DNA from: Mansonella perstans
Lineage: Eukaryota > Nematoda > Chromadorea > Rhabditida > Onchocercidae
Assembly (NCBI GenBank): GCA_037074765.1
Contig: JBAMDO010000024.1
Location: 295,242 to 359,241 of the forward strand
Length of the DNA stretch: 64,000 nt
Direction: 5' to 3'
Program-made: the position numbers and the translations under genes
Shown here: one piece after another, positions 23,846-42,500 of the stretch
Numbering within the stretch: the stretch's first letter is position 1
How the letters are laid out: each line of letters begins with the position of its first letter
The notes under the pieces: model-generated
Told to the model about the DNA's origin: nothing
What the model saw: the letters and a program-made list of their open reading frames with translations, nothing else
The model's database searches: none

Positions 23846-26369
23846 TATTTTTCAATTCTTTTTTTTTCAATGACCAATGACCAATTACGACTGATCCTAT
23901 CATCATTTATTATTTTATTGTTCAATAAAAAAAAATTTTAAACGTTTTACGTTTTGCAACAAATCACCATAATAAGTGAATATAAAATTTCATCAATAAA
24001 TGAATAATGAATTTCAAAAATAAACAATTAACTAAAAATAAATAAATAAACAAGCTAGTGATTAAAATGAACAAAAAAAAATACATAAATAAATAAGCCA
24101 AAAAAAAAAATCAGGATAAATAAATTAGCAATGCAATGATCAAAACGATACAGTTGATAAAGAATATAATAATAATTTTTGAGAATTTTAGAAGCAATTA
24201 ACCGATATGATAGCGATAATGGATTGCTAAAAGAAGTATTAATTGATATGATTTGGTAGTAATAACGAACTGATGAAAAAATCCTTGGATTTTTTTCTTC
24301 AACTTTGCCTCTAAGCAAGCCAATAATTAAATGATTAATTGATTGATTAATACTTTTTTTACTGCATTTCTTGAAATATAAAATAAGAAATAAAAAATAT
24401 AATTGATGGAAGTATTAATGAAACGATTTTAAATTCGAATGAATATGTTTTTTCGATTCATTTATTGTTATTAATAATTTTCTGAAGAATGGCAAAAAAA
24501 AGGAAAAAATAATTTGCAGAAAAGTTTTTGGTTTTGTTTTTATACAAAAAATTTCAAAGTAAAAATAAAAAAACATTTCAAGAAAAAAAAAGTGATAGAA
24601 AACCAATCAATAACAGTGATAGAAAACCAATCAATGCTTAAGTATTGTAACCACTTGATAAAAAAAATAAAAGAAGGAAAAAAAAAACATACATATTAGA
24701 CAGTATGTTAAACTTTTAGTGTAAAAAAATTTTGTTAAAATGAAAATTTTATTTTTTTGCTTTCCATCATTACATTTGCCTTTTATGATACCAAAAATTG
24801 TGTTTAAAAAATTAGATAATTTGATAAAATGCAATCAAATGAAAACAATATAAGAAATACTACAGAGAGGAAGATTGGGTGTGTATGAGAGAGAGAGAGA
24901 GAGAGCAAGAGGAAAAGTGAAAGTTGAATGAAATTTAAAATATTATTCAAAAAAAAAAATCGATCGCATTTGATAACTAGTAAATACTGTAAATTTTCAA
25001 TAATTTGACATTCTGAACTTCTGGGAAACTTTGTTTACACATATTACTGATAAATAAAGAGTTGAAAATTGAAAACTATAAAGTAGATAAATTTAGAATG
25101 GATTTATATGCAAGAATTTGCAATGAAAAATTTGTCTGTGTATGCATGTGCATGTATGTGTATATATGTATGCATGTGGAAATTTCTCAATTCCTGGAAA
25201 TACCACAAACATATTATTATTAATAAAAATAATTTTTAATTTCAATGAACTTTTTTTTTTTCATATCAAATGAAGCAAAAAAAAAAAAAAAAAAAGTGGA
25301 TACAGTGATTTTGGACACAGTAAAAAAATGGACAAAGTAATACAGTATCCATGCCAATGGATACAGTAATTTTTTACAATTTTAAAAAGTTTGTAAAAAT
25401 TGTTTTACATTACTTATATAGTCGAAAAAAATAAGAATTTTGCAATAATTTTATCAAGGATAAAATTATCATCAGTTATCATCCATACATCAATGCTTAC
25501 ATATTACTACACTAATCATACATTTTCTTATCACTTATCAACGATAACACAATAATCTAAGCATAGAAATATCAAGTGATCACAAAGCCATTCAGATCAA
25601 TTGGACACAACTTTTTTTTATTTCAGAAATTTGAGAAGAGATCACTAAGAAAAGATTTTTCGAGAATCTTCAATCAAGTACTTCAGGAAGAGTTTTAAAT
25701 ATTATCAATCATTTTATCACTTCATTTCCTTCATGATCTTTATTGACCTTTTGGAAAATGAAGAAGTTGAAATTCTTCCTGGAAATGAGAAAGTTTAAAC
25801 TTTTCCCTTTGTAAATCATTCAAGATTATCATAAAACTTCCAGATCAATTGAACAGAACTTTTTGTTTCCTCCCAGAAGTTTAATTTAAAAAGAGATCTT
25901 AAGAAAAGATTTCTCGAGAATCTTCAACTTGCATTTGCACTAAACGGAAAATGTTCAATTATACACTAAATAGCAAGCAACTGTTTTTCCTATAATTCAA
26001 AGAAATTTATATCATTAATTATTGAAAGTAGTTTTTGATCCTAGTTTGGATCCGAATAGCCTGGATATATGAAAATTGGAGCAGCCAGCAGGGAAAAAAG
26101 GCCTCTATATTATGGTGACAATAAAAAAGCCTCTGTATTATGGTGACAATGTAAAAAGGTCACACTGGTTAATGTATATCTGGTCTAGCGCCGTCTTTTT
26201 TCTCTCTATTTTTTTCTGGAGAAGAGAAATAAATTTTTAAATTGAACACGATCAGTTAAAGCATTTTTTTAAAATTTTTTTTTAAAATATATTAATGAAT
26301 AGATATAGTTGTCCGATGTAATGTTTATTTGCGCTTTTCAAAACACACTTGTTACTTAATTATTTACAA
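23846..26369. other. innexin 5' flank and gene-free DNA
   Basis: No gene is supported. Small direct repeats include 'gtgatagaaaaccaatcaa' twice at 24593-24633 and a roughly 33-bp unit 'gcctctatattatggtgaca' twice at 26101-26150. A GA run lies at 24890-24906. The region presumably contains the innexin promoter, but no recognisable site was seen. Confidence 0.4.
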
Positions 26370-26705
26370 CAATTTTCATCATTTCCAAATTAATATCATC
26401 ACTGGCATTATCACTATCATCATCACTATCATCAACATTATCACCATCAATTACCATTAACACTATTATATCATCAGCATCATCATCAACATTATCAACA
26501 TCAAAAATCAATCACTATCATTATCATCGCATCATCATCGATATCATCAAATCATCAATATCATCATTGTCATCATCCTTATCATCATTATCAACATCAA
26601 TCATCATCATCATCATTACATAATCATACTGTCATCATTATCATCATAATCAACATCATTAATATCATCAATCATTACCATTAATCATCATCATCACCAC
26701 TATTA
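26370..26705. repeat. degenerate ATC trinucleotide tract
   Basis: About 330 bases are built mainly from CAT/ATC triplets with scattered changes (for example 'atcatcatcatcatcatta'). It has no coding signal. Confidence 0.85.
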
Positions 26706-27135
26706 ATGATAAGTTATGAGTTTTGAAAATGAGAAAAAAACAATAAAATAAATCTGTGAATAAACAATTTTCTCTTTGTTTTCGTTTTCTAAAGAAAATA
26801 GCGAAGAAATTGAGAGGAGAGAAAAAAAAAGGGTGAGAAAATTAAAAAAAGCAAAGCTTTAAAATTTTGATGAAATAAAATGATGATTAAGCAGCCATTT
26901 AACAATATGACATTCTTTCACTGAAAGTGTAAAAGGAAACAAGGAAAATGTTTGTATGTTGATAAATTAAAAATATCTCGATGAAATTAATTTATTTTTT
27001 AGAAGGATTTTTTTTTTTAATAATTAAAATGTTTATGAAATTGAAAATTTAACAAAGAAGGGGAAAAATGATTAAAAATGAAAAAGAGAAAAAGAAATGA
27101 TTTTAATCGTTAAAGAAAAAACATTTTAATTTTAA

Positions 27136-27340
27136 TTTCGTTGTTAAATTGGAACCATTTAAGTTGAATCGTAATTGAACTGGAACCATTTAAATTGAAC
27201 TGGAATTATATGGGAACCATTTAAGTTGAATTGGAACTATTTAAGTTGAATTGGAAGTGAATTGGAACCATCTAAATTGAATTTGAACTGAATTGGAACC
27301 ATTTGAGTTGATTTGGAACTGAACTGGAACCATTTAAGGA
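27136..27340. repeat. degenerate minisatellite, about 24-bp unit
   Basis: Repeats of 'ggaaccatttaagttgaa' plus variable 'ttggaact' spacers, seven or more copies of uneven length. A separate 10-base 'gattccggtc' repeat follows at 27510-27538. Confidence 0.75.
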
Positions 27341-27754
27341 ATTTATTATTAATACTTTTTCTCTAGAAATTCATTCAGTAACTTTGTTTCAATCAAATGA
27401 TGCCATATTACTCTGAAAGACAGAGAGACAAAGAAAGGGAGAAAGAAAAGAATAATGATAAAATGCTTTGGAGGAATTGTTTTGAATCGAATCGGATAAG
27501 TAATTCCGGTCGATTCCGGTCGATTCCGGGCAATTCCGGTATAGAAACCGAAATTGTAGAGAAAAAGGATGGGCAAACTAGGAGAAAGAGAGAGGCGAAA
27601 TTAAAGAAGGAACAACACCTAACACATACATATATATACACATCGTTCCCTTAGCTATTCAGATCAATCATTGACAGTTCCTTCAATCATTTGATATTTG
27701 TTGAGGCAAAGCAGAGAAAAAAAGGAACATCAAAATGGTGTAATAAAGTTTTTT

Positions 27755-27800
27755 ATTTTATTTCATTTCATTTCATTTCATTTCATTTCATCGTATTCCA
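27755..27800. repeat. TTTCA pentanucleotide microsatellite
   Basis: Seven or more uninterrupted copies of TTTCA, continuing into degenerate 'attcc/attct' pentamers up to about 27850. Confidence 0.85.
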
Positions 27801-28129
27801 TTCCATTCTTTGTTCTATTTCATTTTATTCTATTCTATTCTATCATTTTCCAAAAAATTAATCTAAAATGCAATAAATTCTAATTTACATCTTATGATAA
27901 GAATTCTATTTGGCAAAAATTGATAAATATCGAAATTAAATAAATTTGAGAAATAATAAAATTTCCAGTTTTCTTTCTTCCCCACTTTCATTCCAAATTC
28001 CTTTCTCTCTCTCTCTCTCTTTTCATTTTCTTCTTTTAGTAAGTTCAAAATAATAAAATCACACTCTCTCTCTTACTGCTTTCTTCTTTTTACTAAGTGC
28101 AAAGTAATAAAATTAAATTCTCTGTCTCT

Positions 28130-28650
28130 CTCTTTGCTCAAAATTAATTAAACCGGTTCTTGATGACTAATTTCTCAAGCTTAATGGGTTTTTAATATAA
28201 AAATAATATAAACTTTTGCAAAATTTTCTCTTCTTCTCCCTCTTTTTCTTCGTCCTTCTTTCTCTCTCTTCCCGTCTCTTTGTCAATAGTTACTAAGTTC
28301 AAACTCTTCCTATCTGCTTTTTTCTTTTACCAAGTGCGAAGTAATAATAAATCATATCTTTGCTCTCTGCTTTCCTCTTTTACTAAGTTTAAAATAATAA
28401 AATCATACCCTCTCTCTTCTCTGTCTTCTTCTTTTACAAAGTTCAAACTAATAAAATTATACCTCTGTTTCTCTCTCTCTCTCTCTCTGTTCAAAATTCA
28501 AAATTAATTAAATCGGTCTTGATGGCTAATCTCTCAAGCTTAATAGTATTTAATATGATAATAATAAACATAAACTTTTGCAAAATTTTCTCTTCTTCTC
28601 CCTCTTTCTCTTTCTCTTTCCCTCTCTTCTCTCCGTCTCTCTATTAATGG
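28130..28650. repeat. about 360-bp tandem duplication in CT-rich DNA
   Basis: 28141-28290 and 28503-28650 share a string of blocks: 'attaattaaa.cggt', 'ctcaagcttaat', and 'aaacttttgcaaaattttct' followed by CT-rich sequence. The intervening DNA contains further copies of an 'aagttcaaactaataaaatc'-type block with CT runs. Confidence 0.7.
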
Positions 28651-28810
28651 TTTTTTAAATATTAATAAAACAGAATTAAATGATATGTGTTAATTAGATT
28701 TAATAATTATGGTATAACTTCTAACGGCTACTTTTCACTGACAAATTTTTTCTCAATTTCTCTGTTAGAATTTAATTTTAAATAATTCAATGAAGCGTTA
28801 ATTGCAAGAA

Positions 28811-30247
28811 GAAATTGAGTGATATGGGACAATTGAGTGATATGGGACACTTGAGTGATATGGGACAATTGAGTGATAAATGGGACACTTGAGTGATATG
28901 GGACAATTGAGTGATATGGGACACTTGAGTGATATGGGACAATTGAGTGATATGGGACACTTGAGTGATATGGGACAATTGAGTGATATGGGACAATTGA
29001 GTGATATGGGACAATTGAGTGATATGGGACACTTGAGTGATATGGGACAATTGAGGATATGGGACAATTGAGTGATATGAAAACAATTGGATGTGGATAT
29101 AGGACAATTGAATGAATATGGGAAGCAATTGAGTGATATGGGACCTTGAGGATATGGGACAATTGAAAGTTGATATGGGACACTTGAGTGAATATGGGAC
29201 AATTTTGAGTTGATATGGGACAATTGAGTGAATAGAAACAATTGAGGATATAGGACAATTGAATGATATGGGACATATTTGAAGTGATATGGGACAATTG
29301 AGTGATATGCGACACTTGAGTGATATGCGACACTTGAGTGATATGGGACAATTGAGTGATATGGGACAATTGAGTGATAATGCCCGAACTTTGACGTGAT
29401 ATGCGACACTTGAGTGATATGGGACAATTGAGTGATATGGGACAATTGAGTGATATGAAACAATTGAGTGATATAGGACAATTGAATGATATGGGACAAT
29501 TGAGTGATATGGGACAAAATTGAGTGATATGGGACACTTGAGTGATATGGGACAATTGAGTGATATGGGACAATTGAGTGGATATGAAACATTGAGTGAT
29601 ATGCGACACTTGAGTGATGATGGGACAATTGAGTTGTATGGGACAATGAGTGATATGAAACAATGAGTGATTATATGGACAATTGAATGATATGGGACAA
29701 TTTGAGTGATATGGGACAATTGAGTGATATGGGACACTTGAGTGATATGGGACAATTGAGTGATATGGGACAATTGAGTGATATGAACAATTTGAGTGAT
29801 ATAGGACAATTGAATGATATGGGAAATTGAGTGATATGGGAATTGAGTGAAATGGGACAATTGAGTGATACTGGGGACAATTGAGTGGATATGGGACAGT
29901 GAGTGATATGGGACAATTGAGTGATATGGGACACTTGAGTGATATGGGACAATTGAGTGATATGGGACAATTGAGTGATATGAAACAATTGAGTGATATA
30001 GGACAATTGAATGATATGGGACAATTGAGTGATATGGGACAATTGAGTGATATGGGACAATTGAGTGATATGGGACAATTGAGTGAATATGGAACAATTG
30101 AGTGATATGGGACAATTGAGTGATATGGGACAATTGAGTGATATGGGACAATTGAGTGATATGGGACAATTGAGTGATATGGGACAATTGAGTGATATGG
30201 GACAATTGAGTGATATGGGACAATTGAGTGATATGGGACAAATTGAA
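28811..30247. repeat. 1.4-kb minisatellite of an 18-bp unit, about 80 copies
   Basis: The unit is 'acaattgagtgatatggg', with a common variant 'acacttgagtgatatggg' and rarer 'gcgacact' and 'gaaacaat' forms. Copies are regular at both ends (28811-29070 and 29890-30247) and full of one- to few-base indels in the middle. Because 18 is divisible by three, the array is open in several frames, especially on the - strand (hexapeptide ITQLSH), and makes ORFs of up to 484 codons. There is no splice context, start context or sequence complexity to support translation. Confidence 0.95.
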
Positions 30248-31227
30248 TGAATAGTTTACATACGATTAATTAATTAATCAAGTAATCATATTTTACAAAT
30301 TAACTATTATTGCATCAGATAATGCAACGAATTATCAAGTAAATTAATTATCACCAATTAATAAATTAATTAACTAAAGGATGATTTTTTTTACAAGCAT
30401 AGAATCATTTTATAAATCTAGTGCAAGTAATACTTCTCATTACTAAATTAAACAATTCCCGTATTTCTTTTGTATTTCCAAAGAAGAAGAAAAAAAGGAA
30501 TCCTCGAACTAACCGTATCCATGAATTAGGTAAATTTATGAACGGTATTCATTCAATTGAACTTTCTTCAAATATTTTCCAGGTTATTACAGTAATTGTT
30601 GCTATGAGTAAGCTTTCTGTAAGAAAGTAATGCAAATAATGATCGATGATTATCTTCATCATAGTTTAGATTGGTTACTTTCGTTGATTTTAGCAATGCA
30701 TCAAATGATATTTCAAAATGACAATGAAATTTTAATCAAAAATGCTATTAATGATTTTTTGCTGCACTTTGTGAAATGTTGAAGTAATTTTAAAATTTGT
30801 AATAAATTGTGTACTGTAGCAAAATTTTGAAATTTTTGTCTGATTTGGCTCAATCATTTATTTTTGTCTCGTTTAGAAATTATTGATCGATAGAAAATTT
30901 GAAAAAAATAAATTTCTGCCCAAAATTTTAAAACTTTTAACAAACACATATTGTTGACTGACTGCAAGCAAGTATGATCAGTTAATCAAAGGCCAGATCA
31001 CCAAAAAATTGATAAAAAGTTTTAAAAAAATAAAACAACAATGACAAGACAACAACAACAACAACAGCAATGATAATGACACAAAAGAAATTCTGCTAGT
31101 GATAATAATCGAATAATAATATTGCCGCACAATGAGATTAAAATGTAACGATTGCAAATGCGAAAATTTTTGAAATAAATATGAAATTGATTAATAAACA
31201 CTCATCATTTCTCGTTTCTGTTGTTTC

Positions 31228-31312
31228 CTGTACAAATATACACATTACAAATACACACATACACATACACACATACACATACACACATACACACACACAC
31301 TCACATACATAC
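31228..31312. repeat. AC-rich microsatellite
   Basis: Alternating 'acacatacacacatacacat' tracts, with no coding signal. Confidence 0.8.
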
Positions 31313-32537
31313 ACCTGTAATTATTGTCCCGTTTATTCGCTAGCAGTTTGTACAGTTGACAATCAATAATTTTGCGAATTAAAAATTTTGCAAAATCAAA
31401 ATTTAAATTTCTTTTATTTGGAGAAAAAATAAATAAATGGTCATGAAAAAGATTACCGATGTAAAGGTCAAATAAAAAAGATTGCTGATGTGAAAAGGTC
31501 ATAAGGAATACTGATGTAAAGATCAAACAAAAAAGATTGCTGATGATAAAATGAAATATATCATTGAATTATTTTTTCAATTTAAAAAAAAAGTTCAAAA
31601 TAAAAATTGAAAAAAATTTTTCTTTTAATATTTTTTTGAAAGTAAACTTTCATCCTTTTTTTAATTTCTTTTCTAAACAATTTTAAAAAATGAAATTTTA
31701 GAATATTTTCCTGAAATATTCTAATTATTTTTCATTTGCCAAAATTTATCGTTTTCTTTTTTCTTTTTCACGAATAAATAACTCATCATTGAGTTTTTGG
31801 ATTGCAAGCAGTTTGAAAATGCAGTTTTTTGAAAATAATAATAATTGATGATGTGAAAAAATTATGAAATATACCTGCCCATTTTTTCAATTCTAAATAA
31901 AATGTTACCAAAATAGGATTTGAAAAAGAAATTTTCATTTTTAATTTAACATTAATTTATAGAAACAGTACTCCCTCACACACTTTTATTCTATCGTATC
32001 ATTTCATTTTTCCACAGTTTATCGTATCATTTCATTCTTCCACAACAATAATTACTCTCTCATTGCAATTTTTACATCTATCAATTTATTTCAACTGCAA
32101 AAGTTTGTGCCTAACTAATAATTTAACTTTTAGTTAGTTAATTAATTATTTATTATCCTTGGATATCCATTATAAAAATTCTTTAATTAATTTTTCATTC
32201 TTTCAGAATTTTGTTTATTCTTTTTTCATTTTAACAAAAAACGTTTTTTTCAACGAATTCGTTTTTCATTTACGAATGTTTTTTTTTTTTCAACTTTTGT
32301 TTATCTTTGAAATTTCTCATAAAAAAGTACTACCGTGTACTAATTAACAATGACATTAAAAAAGAATTATTACAGTGTAAGATTTTTTCTGTATTCATTT
32401 ATTACAGTAAATATATATATGCTCATATTATATTTTAGTCACCTTACTTACTACTGTAACTGAAATATTGCTAGAAGCTAATTTCATTCTAATCAAATCC
32501 CTCCTACACTCAATTCAGCGCCAATTTTATGCGTTGC

Positions 32538-32660
32538 AGATGTGTGTGTGTGTGTATATGTACATGTGAAAGTATTTGTGTGTACGTGAGTACGTGCGTG
32601 TATGTACGTGAGTGTACGTGTGGAACCATTCATCAACTTTTGTGTGTGTGTGTATGTGTG
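32538..32660. repeat. TG-rich microsatellite pair
   Basis: Two TGTGTG tracts (32538-32555 and 32640-32660) linked by degenerate 'gtacgtgagtacgtgcgtgt' sequence. Confidence 0.75.
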
Positions 32661-34019
32661 AAAAAGATACAACAACGAATCAATTATTTACGTATCACAT
32701 ATTTCGCTTGCGTACACAATAAATTATATTCACTGATTATTGATTGATTGCTAGATAAAAAGTTTTAAAAAAAAAGAAAAGAAGAAAAGGAAATGATTGA
32801 TTGAAAATTTAATTTAAAGTATTAGCAAACAATTAGAGCAGAAAATACATCGAATCCATATCGGAAAAAAGATAAAAGATTTGTGAAGATTTTTTTGAAA
32901 AATATTCATTAAGAAATATATGTCATATAGAATCATATAGATTTCATCCCATAAAAAGAATAATTAATTAATCAATTAGTTAAGCATCAATTAATTAATT
33001 CTCTCTTCTCCATTGATGATTACTACTAGCTTTCATTTGGCTCTATGCTGACCAGTTTCATTTATTGCTATTCAAAACACGTATGTATCACACACTAGTA
33101 CTCTTCAAAAAGAACATATTTTCAAACAATTATGACAAATAATAAATAAATGTATTTGATAAATGAAACAAGAAAAATATTTTCTAATAAAGCAAAAGAA
33201 AAAAAGATAGAGGATAAGATAAATATATATAGTCAGTTCTAGTAGTGTACAATATTCGTCTCAAATGAAAAAAAAAAGTAATTGTAAAAATATTTTCTGG
33301 AAGTACCTTCAGATGATTTTAGTACTTTTTTATAGACTGAAAACAAATTAATTATTTCCACCGAAACAATTCGATATTTGCCAAAAATCTGAAATTTAAA
33401 TCTTAAGCTTATTTTTTTTCGATCTGTATGAAATCTCTAAAATATTTCCCGCACTAATTCTGACCCTAACTAGTTTCATTTAATAATATCAATTAGAAAA
33501 TATAAAATATTGGGCTAAAAAAAAGAAATGAAAGGATTTTTCAGAAAGCAAATAAAAAATAGCTGAATATTCTAATACAAAAAGAAAAGGAAGGCAATAG
33601 GACCCAAAACACTGAAATCCCATAAATATAAGAAAAAAGAAGCCGCAATCACCTCGTTCAATTAAATTAATATCCGTCATTTCTTTTGAATGCTCCCATA
33701 AATTTCATATATTTCACTCAACAAGGCAGTTTTCAACTTCATGTCAAAGGGAATGAACTTTAGTTTACGAGATATTTTGAAATTTAAAAAATGAAATATT
33801 TCAATAGCGCAGAACCTCCAAAATCAGATATTAAGGGGAACTGAGATAAAAAACAAATTCTAAATTTGGTTTTTTAAAAGAATCCTGGATTTTTGGTGAG
33901 GTTAGTTCAAATATATTACACATTCTTACTCTCAGTAATTGTACTGTTTGAAGTTAATGGCTAGACGAGACGAAAAATTTGCTTCAAATTTTCCCAGTTC
34001 AATACTATTACAAACTCGT

Positions 34020-39560
<5,541 letters not shown>

Positions 39561-42500
39561 CTTCCGTGGTCGAATATGTCCTACTAATGTGCTGCCTGAA
39601 AGATAAAAATACTTCTTATTTTTAGTCTTTCTCTTTATAACTAATTAGCTTCATTTGATTCAACGAATAACTAACGCGTAAACAAATACTATTCTCTCAA
39701 AGATTTTGCAAAAGATAAAAAAGATGAAGAATTGAATACATGAATCTTAGAACAAAATATTGAGAGAAAAAACTCTTTACAGCGAATCTGATTAGTAACT
39801 AATTAGCAGCATCACTGAAAAATTTCATTACTCTACCACTCATTCAATTATAGCACAAAAATGTTCAATAATCGGAAAAACTCGGGAACTCCAGGCAAAC
39901 AATTTTTCCAGATATTCCAGACACAAATCTATACAAATTCATCTTTAGTAATATTCAATCATTAATATCACATTTCCAATAAATATCAATGTAAACTGAC
40001 AATAGTCAAAATGTTTCACCTCTTATTATGTAAAATCTATAATACGTAAAAATCTGTAAAACGTAAAAATTTAAAAAACATAAAATCTATGTATGTCAAT
40101 TTAAAAAAGCAATTCATTTATCAACGAATCTCTCTGCACAACTAATTAGCAGTATCAGAAGAAAGAGAAAAATGAAAGAAATATTGTCGGCAATCGAAGT
40201 TTAATCCATTGGAAACATTTCTCTAATGTAATTTAGTAAATGTCTAGCGATTAGTGAATAGTTAATGGAGAAGCCAGGTAGCTCGCATAATTAGATGAAC
40301 AGAGTCTTAATAATTAAATAATCGGAAATTTAGTATAGAATAATAACGCTTTTCAGTTAGGACAGCTAAATACTCCCCATGTATGCAAAAATTTCATTTC
40401 TAAACATGTTTAATTCAAGTAAAGAAGTACATTTAAGTTCTTTTTTTTTTTCTTATATTTCGAGATCGTATAAGAACATAAGAGCAATCTGTATAGAAGA
40501 GTGAGTAAAACTTTTCGAGACATAAAGTCTTGTTATTTGAAATGAAAATTTTACTTTGAATGCCTGCTATATGATAGTATTGCAGTTTTCTAGAGTTTTT
40601 TTAAAGCTATTGAAAAAATCAAGTTTCCTCAGCCATATATCTTTGAAATAAATTTTATTGAAATGCATTTTTTTTTCTCCATTCATATTCACAAAATATA
40701 AGCGATCCATCCATATAGATGAATGAACCAAAATGATGAATCATCATCCCAAGCAACTATCATTTCTCAAAGTAAAAGAAGTTTCGGGCGAAATTCCGCA
40801 ATAACATACCCGAAAGTGGCCGAATATTTTGAAGCATTGATCTAAAGTGAACAAAATGAAAAAGTTCACATCGAAACTTCATAATCTTAAAAATGATTGG
40901 TAGAGTAATAAATATTCACCAAACAAACATTTACTATAGCTGTTTAATTCATAAAAATGATATGTTGTAAAATTCAAGCAGGAAAAGGGAGAATAGAGTT
41001 TGATAAAATGTAATTGTAAACAACACTAGAAACATTAATGAACCACCACCACCACCTAATCAGCATATCAACCTCAAACTTTTGCAATGATGTTTTTTTT
41101 TTCCCCCTCCCAAAGTTTCGTAATGTATGTTTAAAATTTAATTGTACATCATGATGGTTGATGACTCATATATAGGTAACATTTTTAAGAAAAATATTGA
41201 AAGACCAAAGAAAAACGAACTAAATATTTGAAAATCAATAAAACTAAGAATTCAAAGAAGAAATATGTCTTAAAAATAATGAAAATTTTGAAGTTTATTA
41301 GCAAAAATAATTAATTCATTAACATATTTTCTTAAATTTTATTGGTTTTCAAATGCGTAGAAACAACCAAACAATCCGGAAATAAAAGTAATAATTACCG
41401 GATATGTTTAATCGATCTTAAACTGTAAATCATCTCATATAATTCCAAAATCACCGCGAATAACTCTCTCAAATAAGAAAAATTAGGAAACTCTCGAGCA
41501 AAAAAGATAACTGTAACCAACGAATTGAAACCAAGACCAAACATCGTTACACAAAGATGTCACAAAGCAATTTGTTTGTCTACGATAGTTTTGAAATTGA
41601 AGAAATCTGTGAAATATTATGAGGGAAAAATAGCAGGAGAGATTTACAATGAAATAAATATTTTTGAGTATATCCAAGAAAAAAAAAAGAAAAAAAAAAC
41701 GACATATTGTTTGAAATAGAATTTATAAAAAAAATTGAAAAAGCTAAAAAAGGAGCAATATACGATGAACTATGTTGCCATTGAATCCAATGGCAACCAA
41801 TCAGTTGCTTAATTTCTTTCCATTTATTTGTTTTACGTACACTTTCTTTATTGTGCAAAAAAGTCTGTGCACCCACATAATCATTATGAGCTTATGTGTT
41901 AGCGGTGACATATGCATCCGGCATTCGGTCTTCTATGTCAGATAAATCCCAATCGAAGTGTTAGACAAAGTATATCCACATGCAAGATGAGTCAATTCAT
42001 TAACCTTTTGCAACATCCTAGAAGATGGATATTTTTACTCTAAACCCAGGTAAATCAAGATTTGATTAACCTTGCAAGAACATCTATCTCAGAAGAAGAA
42101 GAAGGACATTTCAACCAAAATTCACTGCCTGAGAATCTCGTAATTATCCACTGTCCACTGTCCAAGCATGATAGAATCGTAGCAGATGAATTTCTTGCAT
42201 AAAAAGTGGAGACAATTTCATGTACGTTGTATTTCACTCGAAAAATTCACTATCAAAGGCTCAATGAATTCATTTAACGTGAATGAGATCCACCAAATCT
42301 TCATTCGTAAAGTCAAGCCATCAAACAATTTTACAATTTTACAATGATATATTTAATTATTGCAAGCAAGAAAAAATCATTAAAATTGAAGATAACAAGA
42401 GAAAATACAATCATTTCGTGGTAAATTGAGAAAGACTGAGAAAATAGAAGAAAATATATGCTTGTTATTGTTAGCAGAGATTGAAAATATGTCAAAATAG

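Larger units (their letters stand above)
30248..34019. other. gene-free stretch between the 18-bp array and the EHD gene
   Basis: No exon chain was found. It contains ACACAT-type dinucleotide DNA (about 31228-31312) and two TG-rich tracts (about 32538-32660). The EHD 3' UTR lies just below 34020. Confidence 0.4.

Noticed and set aside
28728..30241. Long - strand ORFs of 282-484 codons with hexapeptide repeats
   Set aside because: They are the by-product of an 18-bp tandem repeat, which stays open because 18 is a multiple of three. There is no unique sequence, splice context or family match.
42055..42237. Possible BEL/Pao integrase remnant
   Set aside because: A faint resemblance on the + strand (LPENLVI...) was too short to call; kept only as an unexplained island.
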